From NCBI GenBank assembly GCA_038323465.1, contig JBBQGX010000002.1:1-64000 (forward strand): DNA of 64,000 nt, given 5' to 3'. This document shows, in pieces, positions 35,479 through 43,691 of the stretch. The notes under the pieces were generated by a model. The model was not told the DNA's origin and made no database searches. It was given only the letters and a program-made list of their open reading frames with translations. The position numbers were made by a program, and so were the translations under genes. Source of the DNA: UBA8515 sp038323465 (GTDB lineage Bacteria > Patescibacteriota > Minisyncoccia > Phycocordibacterales > UBA9973). How positions within the stretch are numbered: position 1 is the first letter of the stretch; the number at the start of each line of letters is the position of its first letter.

Positions 35479-35856
35479 ATGAGAACTAAATTTTTTATAT
35501 TTATTATTTTAATAGTAATAGCAGTAGGAGGGCTTGGTGTTTATATGAGCAAAGAAAATGCTGGGCCTAAAAATCTGGCTCCTTTTGCTAATTGTCTTAA
35601 AAATAGTGGAGCCGAATTTTATGGGACTTTTTGGTGTCCACATTGTCAAGATCAAAAAAAATTATTTGGAATAGCAAAATCTTTATTGCCATATATAGAG
35701 TGTTCGACTCCAGATGGAACGGGACAGACCCAAGTTTGTAAAGATAAAGGGATTGAAGGTTATCCAACTTGGATATTTGCTGATGGAACACAACTTTCAG
35801 GATTGCAATCACTTCAAGTTTTAGCCGATAAAACGCAGTGTACACTTCCTAAATAA
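35479..35856 (+). CDS. Membrane-anchored thioredoxin-fold protein
   Basis: I prefer ATG 35479 to 35464 because TATAAT lies directly upstream of it. Residues ~3-22 are a TM/signal anchor (KFFIFIILIVIAVGGLGVYM). The thioredoxin-like domain has the active site GTFWCPHCQDQKKLFG and the cis-Pro region GIEGYPTWIFADG, and a second Cys pair (IECST, QVCKD, plus C-terminal QCTLPK). This resembles the thioredoxin domain of bacterial VKOR fusions, i.e. an exported disulfide oxidant or isomerase that works with DsbB/VKOR. The dsbB gene begins 1 base after its stop, so the two form a functional pair. It follows the B12-binding-like protein by 18 bases. Confidence 0.85.
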   Translation: MRTKFFIFIILIVIAVGGLGVYMSKENAGPKNLAPFANCLKNSGAEFYGTFWCPHCQDQKKLFGIAKSLLPYIECSTPDGTGQTQVCKDKGIEGYPTWIFADGTQLSGLQSLQVLADKTQCTLPK

Positions 35857-35857
35857 T

Positions 35858-36418
35858 ATGCCAGCATACGTAGAAACAATTAATAAATTATTATCTCTTG
35901 GAACAATATTCCTTCAGGTAGTTATTGTATCTATTTTGATTGGGCTTGTTTTCTTTCGAACAAGAGAAAATCCATATTTATTATTTTTCAAAAAATATAC
36001 CTTTATCTTCGGTTTTCTTTCAGGATTGGGAGCATTTCTGCTTTCACTGTTTTATTCTGAAATAGTTGGATTTCCTGCATGTGAACTTTGTTGGATACAA
36101 AGAATCTTTTTATATCCACAACTGATTTTATTTGGGATGGAATTATATAAACGAGATAGATCCATCGTTGATTTCTCTATAGTCTTTGCAAGTATCGGAT
36201 CACTTGTCTCTATCTATCATGTGTATGTAGAGAATGGGGGAACTGGTGGACTCTCATGTGCAACAGGTACAAGTCTAGCCACCTCTACTGGAGCTTCTTG
36301 TTATGTTCGATATATATATGAATTTGGATATATTACTATGCCAATAATGGCCCTCACCCTATCACTCTTTATAATAACTATTTTGGTGAACTATAAATAT
36401 ATGGCGAGGGTTAAATAA
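35858..36418 (+). CDS. dsbB: DsbB-family disulfide oxidase
   Basis: The 186-residue protein has a four-helix DsbB core with an additional N-terminal helix. The first loop has FPACELCWIQRIFLYPQ (quinone-coupled CxxC), and the second loop CATGTSLATSTGASCYVRY, then FGYITMPIMAL. It reoxidises a partner thioredoxin-fold protein and passes electrons to quinone, giving disulfides in exported proteins. The partner is presumably the thioredoxin encoded immediately upstream. Likely clients include the Cys-containing pilins, the DUF4430 protein and other surface proteins in this window (inference). Confidence 0.9.
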   Translation: MPAYVETINKLLSLGTIFLQVVIVSILIGLVFFRTRENPYLLFFKKYTFIFGFLSGLGAFLLSLFYSEIVGFPACELCWIQRIFLYPQLILFGMELYKRDRSIVDFSIVFASIGSLVSIYHVYVENGGTGGLSCATGTSLATSTGASCYVRYIYEFGYITMPIMALTLSLFIITILVNYKYMARVK

Positions 36419-36451
36419 TTACTAATTACCAATTACTGATTACTAATTAAA

Positions 36452-38239
36452 ATGAATAATTCACCTGAAATCAGAAATTGCCAAAACTGCAAAAATGACT
36501 TCATTATTGAGCCAGATGATTTTTTGTTTTATGAGAAACTTTCTATCTCTGCTAAATATAAAATTCCAGCCCCTACATGGTGTCCAGATTGTAGATTTCA
36601 AAGAAGATGCCTTTTTCGTAATGAAAGAAAATTGTTTAAAAATATTGATGGTGCCACCAATAAAAATATAATTAGTTTATTCCCCAAAGAAGCAAAATTT
36701 CCAGTATATGATGATAGTTACTGGTTTAGTGATAATTGGGACCCGTTTTCATATGGTGTAGATTTTGACAGATCAAGACCTTTTCTTTCTCAGCTATATG
36801 ATTTAATACTTAAAGTTCCTCACCCTAGATCAAATTCTATAAACATGATAAGGAGTGATTATTCAGCTAATGCGGCAGATTTGAAAGACTGCTATTTGAT
36901 TTTCAGTGCAACTTCAACCGAGAATTCTGCTTATGGAAATGCTGTTGATTATTGTAAAAATTGTTTTGATAACTCTCATATAAGTAATTCAGAAAAATGC
37001 TATGAGTCTTTTTGGTTAAATAAATGTTACGATACACACTTCTCATCTTCTTGTGAAGAATGTATGTCTGTATGTCTTTCTAAAAATTGCGTTGGGTGCT
37101 TGAATTGTTTTGGTTGTGTAAATTTGAGAAATAAATCTTATAACTTTTTTAATCAACAATTAACAAAAGAAGAATATATAGAAAAAATAAATTCTTTAGA
37201 TATTTCAAAGTGGTCAAATCTAAAAAAAACAAACAAAACTGCAAAAGAATTTTGGGTTAAATTTCCAGTTAAGTGTATTCAGGGAACAAAAAACTATGAC
37301 TGTTCTGGTGAATATATTTCTAATTCAAAAAATGTTAAAAATGGTTATTTAATAAGAGGTGGAGAAAATTTAAAGTATGTTCATTACGGGCAAGTTCCAG
37401 TTCTAAGAGATAGTATGGATATGATGATTGGTGGATTAAATAGTGAATTGATTTATGAAGCTGTTACATGTGGATGGAATTCTTCACAAATTCGCTTTTG
37501 TTATGAATGCTGGGACGGAGGAATAGATTTTGAATATAGTATGTTTTGCGGAAAGAAAGCTAGTCATGTTTTTGGGGGTGTTAGTGTAAATAGTGGGGAT
37601 TATGTAATTTTAAATAAAAGATATTCTAAAGAAGAATTCTATAAACTTCGTGACGAAATACGTAAGCATATGGATGAAATGCCATATATAGATGCTAATG
37701 GAAGAGTATATACATACGGTGAATTTTTTCCACCTGAATTTTCACCATTTGCTTATAGAGACACAATAACACCAGAACATTTTCCGTTATCAAAAGAAGA
37801 TATATTATCTTATGGTGCTAAGTGGTACGAAGTTCCACAAAATGAATATAATGTTTCAATAAAATCAGAAGATATACCAGATGATATTAAAGATGTAGAT
37901 GATAGTATTCTTAATGAAATAATTTCTTGTGAAAAATGTAAGCGTGCTTATAAAATAATTCCAGAAGAATTGCAATTTTTAAAACAAAACAATTTACCAT
38001 TACCACACTTTTGTATAAATTGTAGGCATGATATACGTATTAACCAAAGGAACAAAAGTAAATTATATAAGAGAGAGTGTGATTGTAATGGGGATTGTTC
38101 ATTAAATAATAAATACAATAATACGATTGAGCATTTCCACGGTAAAGATAAGTGTACCAATATATTTGAAACCTCATATGCACCAGATAGGCCGGAGATT
38201 ATTTATTGTGAGAAGTGTTATCAACAGGAAGTAATGTAA
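36452..38239 (+). CDS. Multi-zinc-ribbon protein, paralog 2
   Basis: The N-terminus NCQNCKNDFIIEPDDF and PTWCPDCRFQRR form the same zf_Tbcl-like ribbon as the protein at 28205, with a five-residue-longer loop (SISAKYKIPA). Cys/Tyr/Asn-rich solenoid-like repeats follow (DCYLIFSATSTEN, CYESFWLNKCYD). A twofold internal duplication ends each half with FNQQLTKEEYIEKI and LNKRYSKEEFYKLRDEI. The C-terminal ribbons are ISCEKCKRAYKI, HFCINCRHDIR, ECDCNGDC and YCEKCYQQEVM. The extra insert SLNNKYNNTIEHFHGKD is unique to this copy. No signal peptide is present; it is presumably cytoplasmic. The biochemical role is unknown. Confidence 0.75.
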   Translation: MNNSPEIRNCQNCKNDFIIEPDDFLFYEKLSISAKYKIPAPTWCPDCRFQRRCLFRNERKLFKNIDGATNKNIISLFPKEAKFPVYDDSYWFSDNWDPFSYGVDFDRSRPFLSQLYDLILKVPHPRSNSINMIRSDYSANAADLKDCYLIFSATSTENSAYGNAVDYCKNCFDNSHISNSEKCYESFWLNKCYDTHFSSSCEECMSVCLSKNCVGCLNCFGCVNLRNKSYNFFNQQLTKEEYIEKINSLDISKWSNLKKTNKTAKEFWVKFPVKCIQGTKNYDCSGEYISNSKNVKNGYLIRGGENLKYVHYGQVPVLRDSMDMMIGGLNSELIYEAVTCGWNSSQIRFCYECWDGGIDFEYSMFCGKKASHVFGGVSVNSGDYVILNKRYSKEEFYKLRDEIRKHMDEMPYIDANGRVYTYGEFFPPEFSPFAYRDTITPEHFPLSKEDILSYGAKWYEVPQNEYNVSIKSEDIPDDIKDVDDSILNEIISCEKCKRAYKIIPEELQFLKQNNLPLPHFCINCRHDIRINQRNKSKLYKRECDCNGDCSLNNKYNNTIEHFHGKDKCTNIFETSYAPDRPEIIYCEKCYQQEVM

Positions 38240-38267
38240 ATGTAATAAGTAATAAGTAATAAGTAAT

Positions 38268-39977
38268 ATGGAATACAAATCACAAACTAAAAATTGCCAA
38301 AACTGCAAAAATGACTTCATTATTGAGCCAGAGGATTTTTCTTTTTATGAAAAGATGAAGGTTCCTCCACCTACTTTTTGCTCAGAGTGTCGGGTTATAC
38401 GAAGATTTTCTCACCAGAACACCTGGAATTTATTTTGGAGAAAATGTGATAAATGTGGTGAGAAAACTTTATCTATGTATTCTCCTGATCAAGAATTAAA
38501 AGTTTATTGTCAGCCTTGTTGGTGGAGTGATTCTTGGGATGGTACAGAATTTGCCATGGACTATGATAAATCCAAACCATTTTTAGAACAAATAAGAGAG
38601 CTTATATCTAAAACCCCTTATGTTTCATTAAATAACCTTTACCTACTGAATAAAAATTGTGACTATGTAAATAGCGCTGGTCAATGCAAGGATTGTTTTA
38701 TGATTTTTTGGGCTGATTTTTGTGATACCGTATATTATTCAACATTGTTAAACACTTTAAAGTATAGTTCTGATTGTATTCGGGGATATTTTTCTGAGCT
38801 TTGCTATGAATCAATAGGTTTTAGTAGATGCTATAAGACATTTTTCTCTGAAGAGTGTGATGATTGTATAGATGTTTGGTTTTCTAAGAATTGTTATAAC
38901 TGCACTAACTGTATTGGTTGTGTGAACATGCGAGGTGAATCAAATTGTATTTTTAATATAAAATATACAAAAGAGGAATATTTAGAAAGAGTTCAAGAAT
39001 TGAATTTAGGCTCATGGAAAAGTTTAAATGAATTAAAGGTAAAAGTAAAAGAATTTTGGTTTTCAAAACCAGTTCGAGATTTTCATACTCATTCATTAAG
39101 TGTGAATGTGTCAGGGGACTATGTGTATGAGTCAAAAAATTCAAAAGAAATGTATATTAGTAATGGAGCTGAAGATTGTAAATATTGTCAGTTTATAACA
39201 GTTGAGTCAGCTCGAGATTGTTTTGATTATTCAGGGTGGGGAGATAATGCAAATCAGATTTATGAAGGAATAACAATTGGAAATAATTCTAGTTTGGTAC
39301 TTTTTTCTTTTGAATGTTGGCCAGATAGTTTAGATTTAGAATATTGTTATTGGAATATCTCTGGTAAGAATAATCTAGGGTGTGTTAATTTAAAAAGAAA
39401 ACAATATTGTATTTTAAATAAAAAATATAAAAAAGAAGAATATGAAAAATTAAAATCAGAAATTATTGAAGACATGAAAATTAATCCTTATGTAGACAAA
39501 GCAGGGAATAAATATTTTTATGGGGAATTTTTTCCAACAGAATTTTCTTGTTTTCCATACAATAAGTCAAATGCAATGAGGTTTTTTAAAAAAGAAAAAA
39601 CAGAAGCAATTAATATGGGATGTGCTTGGTCAGATACAGAAAATCAAAACCACCAAACAACCATAGAATCTTTCAATCTGCCTGATAAAATAATTGAAAC
39701 AAATGATTCTATACTAAAAGAGATAATTAGTTGTTCAAAATGTAAACGTGCTTATAAGATAGCAGAAGGAGAACTTGGTCTTTTAAAAAAAATGGGATTA
39801 CCGATTCCTCATGAATGTCCAAAATGCCGTGAGAATGAAAGATTCTTAAAATTAGATCCCATAAAACTATACAATAGGAATTGTAATAAGTGCAGTAAAG
39901 AAATAAATACACCATATGGACCAAACAGACCAGAGATAATATATTGTGAGAAATGTTATCAGCAGGAATTTATTTAA
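38268..39977 (+). CDS. Multi-zinc-ribbon protein, paralog 3
   Basis: It follows paralog 2 by 28 bases of TAATAAGTAA repeats, and its first ~60 bases are almost identical to those of paralog 2 (NCQNCKNDFIIEPEDF), a sign of recent duplication or gene conversion. Landmarks are PTFCSECRVIRR, CDKCGEKTL, YCQPCWW, the solenoid-like DCFMIFWADFCDTVYYS, the duplicated motifs FNIKYTKEEYLERVQEL and LNKKYKKEEYEKLKSEI, and C-terminal ISCSKCKRAYKIAEGEL, HECPKCREN, NCNKCSK and YCEKCYQQEFI. It shares whole-length architecture with 28205 and 36452. Function unknown. Confidence 0.75.
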   Translation: MEYKSQTKNCQNCKNDFIIEPEDFSFYEKMKVPPPTFCSECRVIRRFSHQNTWNLFWRKCDKCGEKTLSMYSPDQELKVYCQPCWWSDSWDGTEFAMDYDKSKPFLEQIRELISKTPYVSLNNLYLLNKNCDYVNSAGQCKDCFMIFWADFCDTVYYSTLLNTLKYSSDCIRGYFSELCYESIGFSRCYKTFFSEECDDCIDVWFSKNCYNCTNCIGCVNMRGESNCIFNIKYTKEEYLERVQELNLGSWKSLNELKVKVKEFWFSKPVRDFHTHSLSVNVSGDYVYESKNSKEMYISNGAEDCKYCQFITVESARDCFDYSGWGDNANQIYEGITIGNNSSLVLFSFECWPDSLDLEYCYWNISGKNNLGCVNLKRKQYCILNKKYKKEEYEKLKSEIIEDMKINPYVDKAGNKYFYGEFFPTEFSCFPYNKSNAMRFFKKEKTEAINMGCAWSDTENQNHQTTIESFNLPDKIIETNDSILKEIISCSKCKRAYKIAEGELGLLKKMGLPIPHECPKCRENERFLKLDPIKLYNRNCNKCSKEINTPYGPNRPEIIYCEKCYQQEFI

Positions 39978-40013
39978 AAATGCCTGCCCCGTAGGAAGTA
40001 TTCTTTCCTTCTG

Positions 40014-40037
40014 GGTTATCAACAGGAATTTATATAA
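40014..40037 (+). pseudogene. Leftover 3' tail of another zinc-ribbon paralog
   Basis: These 24 bases read GYQQEFI-stop and are almost identical to the last eight codons of paralog 3 (YQQEFI-stop at 39954-39977), 36 bases earlier. They look like the remnant of a fourth tandem copy lost by recombination, or of a duplication of the paralog 3 end. Confidence 0.5.
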
Positions 40038-40107
40038 ATATAATAGGTAATAGATAGTAAGTAGTAAGAAAAAGTCGGGATTATTATTAATAAAATTTTT
40101 TTATAAT

Positions 40108-40533
40108 ATGCTTTACGAAAAAATAGAAAAAGATGAAAAGGATATTGTTTTTGTTTATACCACTTTTCGCGATGAGGTGGGAGCGAGGTCAGTAGGGTAT
40201 TTGGCTATTGAAGATAAGCTTGCTATCTCTGCGGATTACTGGTTGATCAATTCTATATATCCATGGCAAGGAGTTGTCCAAGAAGCAGGGCAGTGTATGC
40301 TCATGTTTACAACGGAAAAATTGTTAAGCGAAGAGTTGGTGAAGTTTATTGAATCAAATCATCCTTACAATGTACCGATGGTGATAAGGAGTAATACTTC
40401 ACTTGTAAATCAAGCCTATAAACTTTGGGTTGACAATACACTTGAGTCAGATAAAAAATATATAACAGAAGAAGAAAATGAATTGAATATAGAAAAAGCA
40501 AGTGAAGGGTATGGGTATGGGAGACTTAAATAA
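40108..40533 (+). CDS. cutA: CutA1-like divalent-ion tolerance family protein
   Basis: The 141-residue protein follows the CutA1 pattern: DIVFVYTTFRDEVGARSVGY, IEDKLAISADYWLINSIYPW (the LAAC...I-x-SIYxW core), and VKFIESNHPYNVPMVIRS (HPYxVPxI). CutA1 proteins are small trimeric ferredoxin-like barrels linked to copper tolerance, though their mechanism is unclear. The usual Cys of the LAAC motif is Ser-Ala here, and the C-terminal ~25 residues are an acidic extension (EEENELNIEKASEGYGYG). It stands alone and is ended by a strong terminator. Confidence 0.75.
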   Translation: MLYEKIEKDEKDIVFVYTTFRDEVGARSVGYLAIEDKLAISADYWLINSIYPWQGVVQEAGQCMLMFTTEKLLSEELVKFIESNHPYNVPMVIRSNTSLVNQAYKLWVDNTLESDKKYITEEENELNIEKASEGYGYGRLK

Positions 40534-40571
40534 TTACCAATTACCAATTACTAATTAACAATTAATAATGT

Positions 40572-40600
40572 AAAATGCCTCGGCTTTGCCGAGGCATTTT
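40572..40600. terminator. Strong intrinsic terminator (13-bp stem, TTT loop)
   Basis: AAAATGCCTCGGC (40572-40584) pairs perfectly with 40588-40600 around a three-base loop, with A-tract and T-tract ends. It can work in both directions. Confidence 0.85.
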
Positions 40601-40647
40601 AGTTATTAGTAATTACTATATTGCTTCACTCTTCTTTAAATAGATAG

Positions 40648-40653
40648 TATAAT
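40648..40653 (+). promoter_or_regulatory. -10 element of the pilus operon
   Basis: TATAAT ends eight bases before the pilB ATG at 40662, consistent with a leaderless or nearly leaderless mRNA for the pilus operon. Confidence 0.5.
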
Positions 40654-40661
40654 AAAAGTAT

Positions 40662-42425
40662 ATGCATATTGATGAAGGAACAATTGTAAATCTTTTAGAT
40701 ACGTCTGGGCTTGTTAATAAAAAAGATGTTGCAATGGCACAAAAGAAAGCAAAAGAAACCAATCAAACTCTTGGTGATGTTTTGATGGCTGATGGTAAAT
40801 TAACAGAAAAAGACTGGAATAGTATGCAAGCTTTTTCACTTGGTATTCCTTTTGTCAGTTTAAAGGGGATGAAGATTGATTCTGATATTCTTAATTTGAT
40901 TCCTGAACCAATTGCTCGTAATAATAGTATTATCTCATACAATAAATCTTCTCAAGGATTAGAAGTAGCAATGCTTGATGTCGACAATCTCCCGGTTATT
41001 GATTTTATAAAAAAGAAAGTAGGTGTTCGTATACTTCCCCGTATGACATCTTCAGATTCTATTAAAGAAGCTCTATCTCTTTACAAGAAAAGTTTGCAGG
41101 CTGATTTCGAGGATATAATTAAAAAAGAAAGTGGTTCTATGGGTATCGTTGCTGATAATAATATTTTTGGAGACAAAAGTAATCCTGAAGGAAAAACAGA
41201 AAAAGAGTTGGCAGAGGATTTACCGATAGTTAAAATTGTTGATACTCTAATCTCTCATGCCATTTTACAAGGGGCTTCTGATATTCACGTTGAACCTTGT
41301 GAAGAATCTTTAATAGTACGATATCGTATCGATGGAATTCTTCACGATGCCATGGTCTTACCTAAAGATACAGCACCTGGAATTGTAGCTCGCATTAAAG
41401 TACTTTCAAATCTAAAGCTCGATGAAAAACGTTTACCGCAAGATGGAAGATTTAAGATTGTGAACGATCAAGGAGGAGTTTCTTTTCGTGTCTCGACTCT
41501 CCCAACTTATTTTGGGGAAAAAACTGTTATACGTATACTTCGAGAAAATGCCAAAGGTTTTTCGCTTGAGGGTCTTGGTTTTCACGGGGAAGCCCTTGAG
41601 AGAATCCATCGAGGTATGAAAAAAAGAAACGGAATGCTACTCACTGCTGGACCAACAGGTTCTGGAAAAACAACAACTCTATATACAATGCTCGATATAT
41701 TAAATACTCCAGATGTAAATATTTCGACAGTTGAAGATCCTATTGAATATCAAATGGCTAGAATTAACCAAACACAAACCAAGGCAGAAATTGGGTTAAC
41801 TTTTGCCAATGGTTTACGTACACTTTTACGACAAGATCCAGATATTATCATGGTGGGTGAGATTCGTGATGGAGAGACAGCCTCTCTTGCCGTAAATGCT
41901 TCACTCACTGGTCACTTAGTTTTATCTACTATCCATACAAATTCGGCTGCTGGAGCTATTCCACGCATGATAGACATGGGAGTTGAACCATTCTTGATCG
42001 TTTCGACTGTTAAAACTGTGATCGCTCAGCGTCTAGTTCGTAAACTTTCAGAAGAGAAAGAGAAATATATTTTAGATGATATTGAATTAAAAGCACTTAG
42101 TAAGGTTGTAAATCTTGATGTTGTTCTTGATGCTCTAAAAAAAGAAAAAATAGTAAAAGAAGATGCGCAGTGGAATGATATTCCTTTTTATAAACCAAAG
42201 CCAAACAAGGATTCACCTGATGGTTATAAGGGTAGAGTTGGGATACATGAGGTGTTAGAGGTTAGTTTGACTATTAAAGAATTGATTCTAAAAGGATCAT
42301 CTGCTGATGAAATTGAGAAAAGAGCTAAAAATGAAGGTATGATGACGATGCTAGAAGATGGGATATTTTTAGTTGCCAGTGGTGTGACTTCGACGGAAGA
42401 AGTCTTGCGCGTTGTTTCTGAATAG
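40662..42425 (+). CDS. pilB: Type IV pilus assembly/secretion ATPase
   Basis: The 587-residue protein is a GspE/PilB motor ATPase. The N-terminal GspE_N domain (residues ~1-150: LLDTSGLVNKKDVAMAQKKA, EPIARNNSIISY) is followed by the ATPase core with SDIHVEPCEESLIVRYRIDG, Walker A GPTGSGKTTTLYTM (~residue 328), the Asp box EDPIEYQM, Walker B DPDIIMVGEIRD and the His box GHLVLSTIHTNSA. The tetracysteine zinc motif usual in PilB before the C-terminal KGRVGIHEVL is absent. It extends pseudopili or pili from the inner membrane; operon with pilC and pilins follows. In this type of cell the system probably takes up DNA and mediates host contact. Confidence 0.92.
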   Translation: MHIDEGTIVNLLDTSGLVNKKDVAMAQKKAKETNQTLGDVLMADGKLTEKDWNSMQAFSLGIPFVSLKGMKIDSDILNLIPEPIARNNSIISYNKSSQGLEVAMLDVDNLPVIDFIKKKVGVRILPRMTSSDSIKEALSLYKKSLQADFEDIIKKESGSMGIVADNNIFGDKSNPEGKTEKELAEDLPIVKIVDTLISHAILQGASDIHVEPCEESLIVRYRIDGILHDAMVLPKDTAPGIVARIKVLSNLKLDEKRLPQDGRFKIVNDQGGVSFRVSTLPTYFGEKTVIRILRENAKGFSLEGLGFHGEALERIHRGMKKRNGMLLTAGPTGSGKTTTLYTMLDILNTPDVNISTVEDPIEYQMARINQTQTKAEIGLTFANGLRTLLRQDPDIIMVGEIRDGETASLAVNASLTGHLVLSTIHTNSAAGAIPRMIDMGVEPFLIVSTVKTVIAQRLVRKLSEEKEKYILDDIELKALSKVVNLDVVLDALKKEKIVKEDAQWNDIPFYKPKPNKDSPDGYKGRVGIHEVLEVSLTIKELILKGSSADEIEKRAKNEGMMTMLEDGIFLVASGVTSTEEVLRVVSE

Positions 42426-42473
42426 CTTTCCATTAAAAGGATGGTTTTGTGAAGTGATTTTACTAAATTAAAT

Positions 42474-43688
42474 ATGAAATTTAAATACAAAGAACAAACT
42501 AAAGAAGGAAATATTGTTGAAGGGATAGCAGAATCTTCAGATACTTTTTCTTTGGCCCATGAAATAAGAGAAAGAGGAAGCACCCCTATGACGATAAGTG
42601 AGTTTAAAGAAAAAGGATTCAAGTCGTTACTTACTTTTGATATTTTAGGGAGAGTTTCTCTTTCAGAAAAAATAATGTTTACAAACAACCTAAGTGGAAT
42701 GCTTACAGCCGGACTTCCCCTTACTCGTGCTTTAACAGTTCTTGTTAAGCAATCAAATAATAAAACTCTCGGTGGTATTATCCAAAACTTGATAGATGAT
42801 ATCAACAAAGGGGGGACTCTTTCTCTGGGAATGAAAAAATTTCCCAAAGTTTTCTCTGGTGTTTTTGTTTCTATGATTCATTCAGGCGAAGAGTCTGGAA
42901 GTTTACCTAGGACACTTTCGGAAATAGGTATGACTCTTAAAAAAACATATGAATTAAATAAGAAAATCAAAGGAGCATTGATCTATCCGAGTGTTATTTT
43001 TACAGCAATGATACTTATTGCAATATTAATGATGATATATGTTGTTCCAACTCTCACTAAAACATTTAAAGATGTAGGAACTGAGTTACCATCATCAACT
43101 AAATTTATAATATTTATCTCAGACGCATTGAGTCAACATCTACTACTGTTTGTTCTATTTTTGTTTTCAGTTATCTTTACTATTTTTCTCTTATTTAGAT
43201 TAAAAATTGTACAAAGATATTTTGATTTATTTATTTTAAAGATTCCATTAATAGGAAATCTTATTAAAGAAATGAATACTGCTCGCACTGCTCGCACTCT
43301 CTCATCACTTCTTGCTTCTGGAGTGGATTTATCTAGAGCTCTAACTATAACAGAAGAAGTGCTTCAAAATGTTCATTATAAAGAATTAATTCATAGTTGT
43401 GTGGATTCAATTGAAAAAGGAGTTACCCTCTCTTCTTCTTTTAAAGAACATACTCATTTATATCCAGTTATGGTAGGAGAAATGATTGAAGTTGGGGAAG
43501 AAACAGGGAAAATGTCTGGGATGTTAATGGATATTGCTACCTTCTATGAATCTGAAGTTGATGAAAAGACAAAAAACCTCTCAGTTATTATTGAGCCAGT
43601 TTTAATGATTTTTATAGGTGGAGCTGTTGGATTTTTTGCTGTTTCTATGATTACTCCTATGTATACGGTAATGGATAATATTAAATAA
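42474..43688 (+). CDS. pilC: Type IV pilus inner-membrane platform protein
   Basis: The 404-residue protein has the GspF/PilC layout of two T2SSF repeats. The first (residues ~70-195: FTNNLSGMLTAGLPLTRALT, VSMIHSGEESGSLPRTLSEI) and the second (~270-395: TARTARTLSSLLASGVDLSR, GEMIEVGEETGKMSGMLMDI) are each followed by TM helices. It anchors the PilB motor and feeds pilins into the growing fibre. It lies 48 bases after pilB and 3 bases before the first pilin-like gene. Confidence 0.92.
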   Translation: MKFKYKEQTKEGNIVEGIAESSDTFSLAHEIRERGSTPMTISEFKEKGFKSLLTFDILGRVSLSEKIMFTNNLSGMLTAGLPLTRALTVLVKQSNNKTLGGIIQNLIDDINKGGTLSLGMKKFPKVFSGVFVSMIHSGEESGSLPRTLSEIGMTLKKTYELNKKIKGALIYPSVIFTAMILIAILMMIYVVPTLTKTFKDVGTELPSSTKFIIFISDALSQHLLLFVLFLFSVIFTIFLLFRLKIVQRYFDLFILKIPLIGNLIKEMNTARTARTLSSLLASGVDLSRALTITEEVLQNVHYKELIHSCVDSIEKGVTLSSSFKEHTHLYPVMVGEMIEVGEETGKMSGMLMDIATFYESEVDEKTKNLSVIIEPVLMIFIGGAVGFFAVSMITPMYTVMDNIK

Positions 43689-43691
43689 TTT

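Noticed and set aside
39978..40013. Hairpin in the spacer after paralog 3 as another conserved-loop palindrome
   Set aside because: The GGAAG/CTTCC pairing is short and imperfect, and the loop blocks shared by the other copies are missing.
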